Shown piece by piece: positions 7,748 to 14,599 of a DNA stretch of 37,915 nt. Below the pieces are notes generated by a model. The model did no database searches, had not been told where the DNA came from, and saw only the letters and a program-made list of their open reading frames with translations. The first letter of the stretch is position 1; every line of letters begins with the position of its first letter. Position numbers and translations under genes: made by a program. Source of the stretch: Candidatus Bipolaricaulota bacterium (GTDB lineage Bacteria > Bipolaricaulota > Bipolaricaulia > UBA7950 > UBA9294); contig JAGGSO010000121.1 in assembly GCA_021159055.1 (NCBI GenBank), positions 1 through 37,915 on the forward strand, read 5' to 3'.

Positions 7748-8748
7748 GTGGAAGGCTTGGAAGTAGTGCAACGTACCACCAGATGCGGCTTCAACACGCG
7801 ATGAAGAAGGCGTTGGTGTCTTCCTACTATCGTGGAGATCAGCCAATCTGTGGCGATTTTCCCCATCTCGAATGCCGGTTGAGCGACGGTGGTCAGCTGA
7901 ATTCTGGGGAGTGATGCGTAACTTATGTCGTCATAACCTACGATTGAAAGGTCATCGGGAACGGAAATTCCAAGGTCCTCTGCAGCCTCCAACACCCCGA
8001 GGGCGGTCACATCGTTTGCCGCAAAGATGGCGGTCGGCCTTACGGTGAGGGACAGCATGCGGCGGCCGGCCTCGCGTCCCGCCCGCTGTGTGAAGTCCGC
8101 GTAACGAATCCATTCCTCCTGTGGAGTAAGACCGTGTTCTTGAAGGACCTCCCGGTACGTCTGCATCCGGTCGTTGCTCGATTGCACCGCGGCCGGGCCA
8201 CCGATGAACCCGATCCGCTTGTGGCCCAGGGAGATCAAGTGCTCAACAGCCTGGCGCGCTCCGTAATGATCGTCGCCGATTACATAGGAGGTCTCTATGC
8301 CTTCCCACAGGCGGGAGACAAGAATGAAGGGGGTTTTAGATCCGGCAAGCTGTTTTGCAACCGGATCGTTGCGGGTGGCATTGGTTATGATCAGCCCGTC
8401 CACCCGCTTGCGGCGTAAGAGCCGGATGTAATTCAATCCCCGTTCGAGGCTCTCGGCGGTGTTGCACAGGATCACCCCGTACCCGAAGGCATGGGCTACC
8501 TCGCCCACCCCGCGGGCGATGTCAGCGAAGAACGGGTTGGTGATGTCCGGCACCACCAACCCGATCGCCTCCGAAGTCCCTTTGACCAAGGCGCGCGCCA
8601 ACTCATTCCGCTCGTAACCGAGCCGCTTGGCAACGGCATGCACCTGCTCCTTTGTCGCTTGACTGATGAGCGGGCTGTCGCTCAATGCACGGGAGACCGT
8701 AGATGGTGAGACCCCTACCTCTCGTGCGATATCCTTGATTGTTACCAT
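7744..8748 (-). CDS. LacI-family transcriptional repressor
   Basis: A 334-residue repressor. Residues 1-48 form the helix-turn-helix (VTIKDIAREVGVSPSTVSRALS). The hinge (NELARALVKGTS, about 48-60) has the Leu that inserts at a central CpG. Residues 60-334 are the periplasmic-binding-like sensor, with GLVVPDITNPFF, GFIGGP, AIFAANDVTALG and SIVGYDD. The binding of a sugar or related metabolite is expected to release it from DNA. It lies between the isomerase and transporter genes, all on the minus strand, and its stop overlaps the transporter promoter. Only a weak ribosome-binding site (GAGG) precedes the ATG. Candidate operators lie at its target promoters and a degenerate ACGATA core lies in its own upstream region, so autoregulation is possible. 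Confidence 0.95.
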   Translation of the reverse strand: MVTIKDIAREVGVSPSTVSRALSDSPLISQATKEQVHAVAKRLGYERNELARALVKGTSEAIGLVVPDITNPFFADIARGVGEVAHAFGYGVILCNTAESLERGLNYIRLLRRKRVDGLIITNATRNDPVAKQLAGSKTPFILVSRLWEGIETSYVIGDDHYGARQAVEHLISLGHKRIGFIGGPAAVQSSNDRMQTYREVLQEHGLTPQEEWIRYADFTQRAGREAGRRMLSLTVRPTAIFAANDVTALGVLEAAEDLGISVPDDLSIVGYDDISYASLPRIQLTTVAQPAFEMGKIATDWLISTIVGRHQRLLHRVLKPHLVVRCTTSKPST

Positions 8749-8786
8749 AACTGCTCGCCTCGCTGGCCCGGATTGGCGGAGTTTAT

Positions 8787-8815
8787 ACTATATTATTGAT
8801 CTTAGTACGATAAAG
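8787..8815 (-). promoter_or_regulatory. possible promoter and degenerate operator of the LacI gene
   Basis: The 100 bp before the repressor gene hold an A/T-rich patch with TATAGT on the minus strand (8792-8787). Only a poor -35 match is present. The plus-strand core ACGATA at 8807-8812 repeats the centre of the operators at 7695-7726. Both calls are tentative. Confidence 0.35.
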
Positions 8816-8848
8816 AGGCCCTCGCAAGCGAAGCAGGATACCGCCGGA

Positions 8849-9739
8849 TTATTCCTCCTTCTCCGACTGTGCTTGGGTGATCAGCTCACGCAGGTCTTTT
8901 AGGGCCTCCTTGAGCATGACCGGCCCATCCTCCACAAACCTCTCTTGCAGCTCGAGGATGTAGATTCCCGAGTATCCCGACATGAGCTTGAAGACGTCTT
9001 TGTACGGGATGGTTCCCCATCCGACAGGAAGATGCAGATCCCCGATCCCCATCGGCATCGCTTCGATGTACGGAGGGGCTGATTCAGGCTTTCCCTTGCC
9101 GAAGTTATCGTTCACATGGGCGTGCCGGATGAACGGCTTGGCCATCTGAATCGGCCTGAGGAAGTCGTATCCGAGGGTGCAAGCATTGATGTAGGAGTGG
9201 GCGAAATCGCTGCAGATTTGGACGGAATCTTCATCAACGGCCTTTATCATCTTGACCAGGTGCACGAGCCCGGAATGGATGTTTTCCACGCAGATCGTGA
9301 CCCCCTCTTTCGCAGCCAGGTGTCCAAGCTCGGTCAGTTCGTCGATCTCGATTTCACGCGCCTCTTCCTCAGTGACTCCCTGTCCATTGCTCTTCAGCCT
9401 TCCCTGGTGGTAGACGAGGATCTTCGCCCCGATCTCGGCGGCGAACCTGATGCTCGCTGCGAATACCTTCCGTTGAATTTCCGGATACTCAAAATCTACC
9501 AGGTTGAGCCGATCCGGAGCATGGACGGTGTATTCAAGATCGAAGGTGCGCAAGATGTCTCGTACCTTCTTGGTCCTCCCTTGTCGAAGATGCCCGTTTA
9601 CGATCGCGTCGACCCCGTGAACCGGTATCTCTGCCACATCAGCGCCGGCTTCTTGGATGGCTGCAAGATCCCGTTTCAGCAGCTTGAGGTCCCCATCGAT
9701 CCGCCCCGAATGGATGTTGAGCCCGAGTTTATTCTTCAT
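8849..9739 (-). CDS. sugar phosphate isomerase/epimerase (xylose-isomerase-like TIM barrel)
   Basis: A 296-residue AP_endonuc_2/xylose-isomerase-like TIM barrel that probably interconverts a sugar or polyol taken in by the transporter encoded next door. Candidate metal ligands fall where the family has them: His73 (VHAPD), Glu152 (CVENIH), Asp178 (CSDFAH), His206/His208 (RHAHVND) and Glu263 (ILELQE). Its own promoter contains a site resembling the LacI operators, which ties it to the same regulon although a 100-bp gap and the repressor gene separate it from the transporter. AGGAGG lies 11 nt before the ATG. Related enzymes act on inositol-derived compounds, ketoses and tagatose-type sugars. 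The substrate here cannot be read from sequence. A deoxyribonuclease IV role is less likely given the metal-ligand spacing and context. Confidence 0.85.
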   Translation of the reverse strand: MKNKLGLNIHSGRIDGDLKLLKRDLAAIQEAGADVAEIPVHGVDAIVNGHLRQGRTKKVRDILRTFDLEYTVHAPDRLNLVDFEYPEIQRKVFAASIRFAAEIGAKILVYHQGRLKSNGQGVTEEEAREIEIDELTELGHLAAKEGVTICVENIHSGLVHLVKMIKAVDEDSVQICSDFAHSYINACTLGYDFLRPIQMAKPFIRHAHVNDNFGKGKPESAPPYIEAMPMGIGDLHLPVGWGTIPYKDVFKLMSGYSGIYILELQERFVEDGPVMLKEALKDLRELITQAQSEKEE

Positions 9740-9785
9740 GTCACGCGCCGCCTCCTGCCGCTAAGGCTAAAAATTTATGGCCCGT

Positions 9786-9814
9786 AATATACAACGTTTG
9801 CATCGGTGAAACAA
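9786..9814 (-). promoter_or_regulatory. isomerase promoter with internal LacI-like site
   Basis: On the minus strand TTGTTT (9814-9809) and TATATT (9791-9786) are separated by 17 bp. The spacer contains GCAAACG (minus strand, 9801-9795), the same half-site found in the operators at 7695-7705. This supports joint control by the LacI-family protein. Confidence 0.6.
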
Positions 9815-9826
9815 GGGTGAATTCCT

Positions 9827-9851
9827 GAAGAAACAAGGGCATCTGCCCCTG
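9827..9851 (-). terminator. terminator after asnS
   Basis: On the minus strand CAGGGGC (9851-9845) pairs with GCCCTTG (9840-9834), including one G-U pair, across a 4-nt loop. TTTCTTC follows. It lies about 34 bp past the asnS stop and ends the exporter-asnS operon. Confidence 0.55.
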
Positions 9852-9884
9852 GTTGAGGTCTTCTTTTTCTTCTGTGATGGGAAT

Positions 9885-11180
9885 TTAAGGATAGAGCCGG
9901 TTTATCTGGCGGGGGAACGGGATCGTCTCCCTCACGTGGGGGACGCCGCAGATCCAGGCGATCGTGCGCGCCATCCCGAGGCCGAACCCGGCGTGGGGAA
10001 CGGATCCGTACCGGCGCAGGTCGAGGTACCATTCGTACGGCTCCCGGGGGAGGTTGTACTCCGCAAGCTGCCGTTCGAGCTCCTCCAAGGTATCGACGCG
10101 CTGGCTCCCGCCGATCAGCTCGCCGTACCCTTCCGGCGCGATCAGGTCAGCGGCGAGGGCGACGGATGGGTCATCGGAGGGGCGCTTCATATAGAACGGC
10201 TTCATCCGCGCTGGAAACCGCTCGATGAATACGGGCTTGCCGAAGTGATCCCCGAGTGCGGTCTCGTGCGGGGCGCCGAAGTCGTCCCCGTACTCGATCT
10301 TTTGCCCCGCCTCCTGGAGGATCCTTATCGCCTCGGCGTAGGTCGTCCGCGGGAACGGGAGTTCAACCTCCTCCAGAAGCTTGTCCACGTCGCGCTTCAA
10401 CTGCTTGAGCTCGCGGGCGCGCTCCGCGACGACCGCATTTACCACGTAGTTTATGAGCTCCTCCTGCAGCTTGAGGTTGTCGGCGTGTTCGTAGAACGCC
10501 ATCTCCGCTTCGGCCATCCAGAACTCGGTCAGGTGCTTTCTCGTCTTCGATTTCTCCGCCCGGAACGCCGGACCGATCCAGTACACCTTCCCCAGGGCCA
10601 TCGCCGTCGCCTCCAGGTACAGCTGCCCGCTCTGGCTGAGGTAGGCCTGTTCGCCGAAGTAATCGACCGGGAACAGAGTCGTCGTTCCCTCGACCGACGT
10701 CCCGGTGAGGATCGGCGCTTCGGTCGCCACAAAACCGTGCTCGTGGAAGAATCCGCGCACGGCGCGGAAGACGGCGTCCCGCACCCGCAGGATCGGGACC
10801 TGCCGGCCGGTGCGGATCCAGAGATGGCGGTGATCGAGGAGGAACTGCGGGGTATGCTCCTTCAGCTCGATCGGGAACGGCTCGGTCGGCTCGTGCACGA
10901 CCTCGATCCCGGTGATCCCGAGCTCGCATCCGCCCGGAGCGCGCGGTTCGGCACGCAGGGCTCCGGAGACGATGAGCGAAGTCTCGCGGGGGAGGCGATC
11001 AGCAAGTTCGAACAGATTCGGATCATCGGCTTTGGTGAGCACCCCCTGGATCACCCCTGTCCCATCCCGAAATTCGAGGAACAGGATCTTTCCGCTCGAC
11101 CGCTTGTTGTACAGCCACCCCTTGATGAGGACCTCCTCACCGATGAACCGCGTTCCCTGATCGATCGTGATCGTGCGCAT
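9885..11180 (-). CDS. asnS: asparaginyl-tRNA synthetase
   Basis: A 431-residue class IIb synthetase that charges tRNA-Asn with asparagine. Residues 1-105 are the OB-fold anticodon-binding domain; the catalytic core runs from about 130. Motif 2 is at about 206-226 (FRAEKSKTRKHLTEFWMAE) and motif 3 near 395-413 (HAGFGLGMARTIAWICG). GGSQR near 355 and the C-terminal RETIPFPRQINRL are AsnRS hallmarks and separate it from AspRS, which is encoded elsewhere in this window. The ribosome-binding site AAAGGAG is 5 nt before the ATG. The gene lies 40 bp after the MATE gene with no clear promoter between, so it appears to be the last gene of the efflux operon. That is an unusual place for a housekeeping synthetase. 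A separate promoter within the MATE gene cannot be excluded. Confidence 0.95.
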   Translation of the reverse strand: MRTITIDQGTRFIGEEVLIKGWLYNKRSSGKILFLEFRDGTGVIQGVLTKADDPNLFELADRLPRETSLIVSGALRAEPRAPGGCELGITGIEVVHEPTEPFPIELKEHTPQFLLDHRHLWIRTGRQVPILRVRDAVFRAVRGFFHEHGFVATEAPILTGTSVEGTTTLFPVDYFGEQAYLSQSGQLYLEATAMALGKVYWIGPAFRAEKSKTRKHLTEFWMAEAEMAFYEHADNLKLQEELINYVVNAVVAERARELKQLKRDVDKLLEEVELPFPRTTYAEAIRILQEAGQKIEYGDDFGAPHETALGDHFGKPVFIERFPARMKPFYMKRPSDDPSVALAADLIAPEGYGELIGGSQRVDTLEELERQLAEYNLPREPYEWYLDLRRYGSVPHAGFGLGMARTIAWICGVPHVRETIPFPRQINRLYP

Positions 11181-11220
11181 CGCCTCTCCTTTCGCTGGGG
11201 GAAAGGGTAGAAGATGGGAC

Positions 11221-12645
11221 CTATCTTTGCAAGAGATCCTGCGCCACCGGTTCGGCGGCGATCCCTTCCGGGGCCGCTTCCGGGAGCGGTGCTTCTTTGA
11301 TCACTCGGTGCTTCCAGTTTCCGGTGAGGAAGAACCCGAGCGCGAGCACGGACGCTCCGAGGTTGGAGCCGAACATCGCCCACCACACTCCGTCCGCCCT
11401 CATCCCCCATGTGAATCCCAATAGATACACGAGCGGGATGCGCAGCGCCCACAACCGGAACAGGGCGAAGAACATCGAGTAGACGGTGTGTCCCGCCCCC
11501 TGGTAGGTTCCGATGACCACCTGCAGGATCCCCATGAACGGGAACGCGATCGCCACCACTGCGAACATCTGTGCCCCGAGCGCGATCACCTCGGGGTCGG
11601 CGATGAACAGGTGGACGATGGAAGCGCGCATGATATAGGTGATGATTCCGGCAAGCACCAGGAATCCAGTGGAGATCCCCATCCCGGTCCATGCGACCCG
11701 GGCCGCCCGGTCCGGTGCCTCCGCACCCAGGTTCTGGCCGACCATCGTTGCCGTCGCCTGCCCGAGCCCCATCGCCGGCATGAGGGCGATCGAGATCACC
11801 CGGTTCCCGATCCCGAACGCACTCACCACCGCGGTCCCGAACCGGGCGAGGATCCCGGTCATGATCGAGAATCCGACCGCGGTGCCGGATTGTCCAAGTG
11901 AGGCTGGTGCCCCGATCACGACGATCTGGCGCACCGTCTCCGCCTGCAGGCGCAGGTGGCGGGGACGCAGGTGGAGCCCCACCCGGCCGGAGAACAGGAG
12001 CCACAGGCCGATGACGGCGATCACGCCGCGGGAGATGACGGTGGCGTACGCCGCCCCGGCGATCCCCCACTCCGGGAACGGCCCCCAGCCGAAGATGAGG
12101 AGCGGATCGAGGAGTATGTTCAACCCGACCGAGATCCCCATCAGCTTCATCGGGGTGACCGTATCCCCGATCCCGTTCAGCAGCGCGGTGACGATGAACA
12201 TCCCGAACATCGCCGGAATCCCGAGATAGATGATGCGCAGGTACGTGGTCGCCGGCCCGATCAGGTCCGGTCCGGCGCCCATGAGGACCATCAGCGGACG
12301 GGCGGCGATCGCTCCTCCGGCGGCGAGGACGAGCGCGAGGATCGCGGTGAACGAGAATACCTGGCCGGCGGCGTGGTTCGCCTCCTCGTACCTCCTCGCT
12401 CCCGTGTATTGGGCGACGAGCGCCGTTCCAGCGATCGTCACTCCGGCCCCGAGGGAGATCATGAGGAATACGAGCGGCCAGGCGATCGTCGGTGCGGCGA
12501 CCGCGACCTTCCCCAACCGTCCGAGCCAGAGGGTGTCGACGAGGTTGTACACCGTCTGGAACAGGTTGGAGAGCATCACCGGCCAGGCGAGCTGAAGGAG
12601 CGCCGGGGTGATCGGCCCGGAGGTCAAATCCCTTCTTCTTCTCAT
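11221..12645 (-). CDS. MATE-family multidrug efflux transporter
   Basis: A 474-residue inner-membrane antiporter that exports cationic drugs or metabolites using Na+ or H+. It has about twelve hydrophobic segments in two related halves of the MatE domain, with LAWPVMLSNLFQTVYNLVDTLWLGRLG at the first helix and QNLGAEAPDRAARVAW in the middle. The GTG at 12684 would add 13 poorly conserved residues. ATG 12645 gives the family's normal N-terminus (MRRRRDLTSGPITPALLQ). No Shine-Dalgarno precedes 12645, but TACAAT lies exactly 6 nt upstream, the geometry of a leaderless transcript. It follows the exporter permease by about 50 bp and precedes asnS by 40 bp. The start position is the least certain part. 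Confidence 0.88.
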   Translation of the reverse strand: MRRRRDLTSGPITPALLQLAWPVMLSNLFQTVYNLVDTLWLGRLGKVAVAAPTIAWPLVFLMISLGAGVTIAGTALVAQYTGARRYEEANHAAGQVFSFTAILALVLAAGGAIAARPLMVLMGAGPDLIGPATTYLRIIYLGIPAMFGMFIVTALLNGIGDTVTPMKLMGISVGLNILLDPLLIFGWGPFPEWGIAGAAYATVISRGVIAVIGLWLLFSGRVGLHLRPRHLRLQAETVRQIVVIGAPASLGQSGTAVGFSIMTGILARFGTAVVSAFGIGNRVISIALMPAMGLGQATATMVGQNLGAEAPDRAARVAWTGMGISTGFLVLAGIITYIMRASIVHLFIADPEVIALGAQMFAVVAIAFPFMGILQVVIGTYQGAGHTVYSMFFALFRLWALRIPLVYLLGFTWGMRADGVWWAMFGSNLGASVLALGFFLTGNWKHRVIKEAPLPEAAPEGIAAEPVAQDLLQR

Positions 12646-12694
12646 GTGCGCATTGTATCCAAATGGTGATGGATCTTCCCGCACGGCATCTCGA

Positions 12695-13519
12695 TCACCC
12701 GCTCCGCTTGAGCCGTCCGGTCCGCTTGGCGTAGCGCTCGACCTTGCGGAAGATCACAAGGCCGACCGCGGTCACCCCGATCCCGGCGCCGATCAGCGTG
12801 AACACGGTGGGAAGCAGACTCCCGGTCGACTCGCCGCGCAATAGGCAGCCCCGCATTCCCTCGATCACGTAGGTGGCCGGTGATACGGAGGCGATCGCCT
12901 GCAGCCAGCCAGGCAGGGTGGCGACTGGGTAGTACACCCCAGAGATGAGAAGGAGGATCGCCGCCGCTGTGTTCGTCATCTGCGCCCCCCTCTCTGGGTA
13001 GAGGAGTGGCAGAACCGCGGCCAGGATCCCCAGCCCGACGAACGAGACGCTCCCGGCGAGCAGTAGCAAGACCGCCCCCCCGATGTTCGCCCCGGAAAGA
13101 TCGAGTCGGAAGAACGCGGCCACGATCAGAAGGATCACCAGCGTGCGCAGGATCCCGTATCCGATGGCGAACAGGGTCGTCCCCACGAGATGGGTGAGCC
13201 GGGAGACCGGGGCCATGAACGTGTACTCGATCGTCCCCTCCCACCGCTCCCAGGCGATCATCTCCGAGATCGAGTAGAAGATCACGGAAAGGTACGACCA
13301 GATCAGGGTTCCCACCAGGAGGTAGGTGATGATGTATTGTGTATCCAAGGTCTCTCCGCTGATCCGCTCCATCCCGGCTCCGATGTAGGTGACGGCGAGG
13401 GAGTTGACGAGGGAGGAGATCAGCCAGACGATCTCCCATCCCCAGTAGCGCTTGGTCAGGTTGATGTTGCGCTCGACGAACGCGTACGCCCCGCGCAGCT
13501 CGCGGATCATCCAGTTCAT
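12695..13519 (-). CDS. ABC-2 type exporter permease
   Basis: A 274-residue membrane protein of the ABC-2 family, with six hydrophobic segments. It has the usual cytoplasmic N-terminus, an internal region ERWEGTIEYTFMAPVSR that resembles the ATPase-coupling helix, and the late motif LLISGVYYPVATLPGWLQAIASVSPATYVIEGMR found in drug and polysaccharide exporters. Its ATG overlaps the end of the ATPase gene by 4 bp (13516-13519), so the two are translationally coupled and form one transporter. Substrates of such pairs include antibiotics, lipids and heavy metals. Co-transcription with a MATE pump makes drug or toxin export the best guess. Confidence 0.9.
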   Translation of the reverse strand: MNWMIRELRGAYAFVERNINLTKRYWGWEIVWLISSLVNSLAVTYIGAGMERISGETLDTQYIITYLLVGTLIWSYLSVIFYSISEMIAWERWEGTIEYTFMAPVSRLTHLVGTTLFAIGYGILRTLVILLIVAAFFRLDLSGANIGGAVLLLLAGSVSFVGLGILAAVLPLLYPERGAQMTNTAAAILLLISGVYYPVATLPGWLQAIASVSPATYVIEGMRGCLLRGESTGSLLPTVFTLIGAGIGVTAVGLVIFRKVERYAKRTGRLKRSG

Positions 13520-14334
13520 TCCACGACCTCCTTCTCAGCAAGCGGGTGGCCAGTGAGCTCGAGGAATACCTCTTCCAGTGTGGGGGGTTGTCCGTTCCTC
13601 CATCCGACCTTGGTCTTCAGCCCGGCCGGGGTATCGAGGGCGATGATCTTCCCCTCGTCGATGACCGCGATCCGATCGCAGAGCCGATCCGCCTCCTCCA
13701 TGTCGTGGGTAGTGAGGAGGACCGTTGCGTCGTGCTCGGCCCGGATCTCGCGCACGAACGCCTGTACGTCGCGCTTAGAGTGGGGATCGAGCCCGGTCGT
13801 TGGCTCATCGAGGAGCAGGAGGGTGGGTGAGGTCAAAAATCCGCGCGCAACCGCCACCTTCTGCTGCATCCCGCGTGAGAGCTGCTCCATCGGCTGGGTG
13901 AACGCATCCTCCTTGAGCCCGAGGCGTAAGAGGATCTCGCGCATCCGGATCCGCGCCTCCCGCATCGGCAGCCCGTACAGGCGCGCCGCATAGCTCAGAT
14001 TCTCGAGCGGCGAGAACTTCTTGAAGAACGCGGCGTCGACCGAGACGCGGTTGATCATGCGCTTGACGATCGCCTCCTCCCGCACCACGTCGTGTCCGAA
14101 GACGCGGATCGTCCCACCATCGGGAAGGAGGAGGGTCGATACGAGGCGGATCAGGGTGGACTTGCCCGACCCGTTCGGGCCGAGGACCCCGAAGATCTCC
14201 CCCCGCCCGACCGAAAGGCTCACTCCGTCGAGCGCGACGACCTCGCGTCTAGATCGGGAAAACCGCTTGGCTGAACTCTCTTTTTTGAAGAAGACCTTGC
14301 GTACCTGCACAAGTTCAAGGGCAGGGATACTCAT
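13516..14334 (-). CDS. ABC exporter ATP-binding protein
   Basis: A 272-residue ATPase of the DRA/CcmA class. Walker A is GPNGSGKST (52-60), the signature is LSRGMQQK (LSxGxxQ type), Walker B is LLLLDEPTTGLD, and the switch is LTTHDMEEADRLCDRI. The insertion KKESSAKRFSRSRREV (about 17-32) between the first strand and Walker A is basic and unusual in length. The C-terminus has GQPPTLEEVFLELTG, normal for drug-export ATPases. GGAG lies 6 nt before the ATG. It is the first gene of the operon and sits behind a 137-nt structured leader. It works with the overlapping permease encoded downstream. Confidence 0.92.
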   Translation of the reverse strand: MSIPALELVQVRKVFFKKESSAKRFSRSRREVVALDGVSLSVGRGEIFGVLGPNGSGKSTLIRLVSTLLLPDGGTIRVFGHDVVREEAIVKRMINRVSVDAAFFKKFSPLENLSYAARLYGLPMREARIRMREILLRLGLKEDAFTQPMEQLSRGMQQKVAVARGFLTSPTLLLLDEPTTGLDPHSKRDVQAFVREIRAEHDATVLLTTHDMEEADRLCDRIAVIDEGKIIALDTPAGLKTKVGWRNGQPPTLEEVFLELTGHPLAEKEVVE

Positions 14335-14471
14335 GGTGACTCCTTTTTTGGTGAAAACAAAGACAGGGTAAGGCCTATTCCGCTGCTGTCAGATCGCCTT
14401 GAATAAGGCGGCGGCTAAAGCGTTCTATACCTCATAGCAGTCTTACCCCCGAAGAGAAAAGCGGGAAACTG
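14335..14471 (-). promoter_or_regulatory. structured leader of the exporter operon, possible attenuator
   Basis: The predicted transcript start is near 14471, giving a 137-nt leader. Reading 5' to 3' on the minus strand, three pairings are visible. P1 is GGGTAAG (14448-14442) with CTTACCC (14372-14366). P2 is CTGCT (14440-14436) with AGCAG (14387-14383). P3 is the hairpin CGCCTT/AAGGCG (14410-14405 and 14400-14395). A competing weak stem GACAG/CTGTC (14390-14386 and 14366-14362) is followed by a U-rich TTTGTTTTC. A six-codon mini-ORF lies between P2 and P3. I cannot match it to any known riboswitch class or to a T-box. Confidence 0.5.
14415..14435 (-). CDS. possible six-codon leader peptide MRYRTL
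   Basis: ATG AGG TAT AGA ACG CTT TAG runs from 14435 to 14415, directly after the 5' arm of P2. Arg-Tyr-Arg fits the +X+ pattern (Arg/Lys-any-Arg/Lys) at which macrolide-bound ribosomes are known to stall in erm-type leader peptides. A ribosome halted here would cover P2 and the start of P3. Only a weak G-run lies upstream as ribosome-binding site, so translation is unproven. The codons contain no Asn, so it is not an asparagine attenuator for asnS. Confidence 0.3.
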   Translation of the reverse strand: MRYRTL

Positions 14472-14477
14472 AAAAAC

Positions 14478-14506
14478 AGTATAGGGGAGGACGATTTAAT
14501 TGTCAA
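14478..14506 (-). promoter_or_regulatory. strong promoter of the exporter-MATE-asnS operon
   Basis: On the minus strand consensus TTGACA (14506-14501) and TATACT (14483-14478) are separated by exactly 17 bp. A promoter this good for an export operon argues for control after initiation, in the leader. Confidence 0.85.
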
Positions 14507-14599
14507 CCCGACCGCCCCTGCGCGGCGGAAACGTCAAGGTGATTCCCAAGGGCGGCTTTCCGCCGTATGGACGTTCCCGTTGGTTGGAGAAGGGGGATA
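14507..14599 (-). other. hairpin-rich 3' region after hutU
   Basis: GGAAACGTC (14527-14535) pairs 8 of 9 with GACGTTCCC (14570-14578). Inside lies a 5-bp stem GGCGG/CCGCC (14551-14555 and 14560-14564). No T-run follows on the minus strand, so it is not a normal intrinsic terminator. It could protect the 3' end of the hutU message or halt it weakly. Confidence 0.4.

Noticed and set aside
14335-14471. T-box or known riboswitch in the exporter leader
   Set aside because: No T-box AGGGTGGNACCGCG-type element is present. I could not fit guanidine, yybP-ykoY or other familiar consensus sequences, so it is reported only as an unclassified structure.
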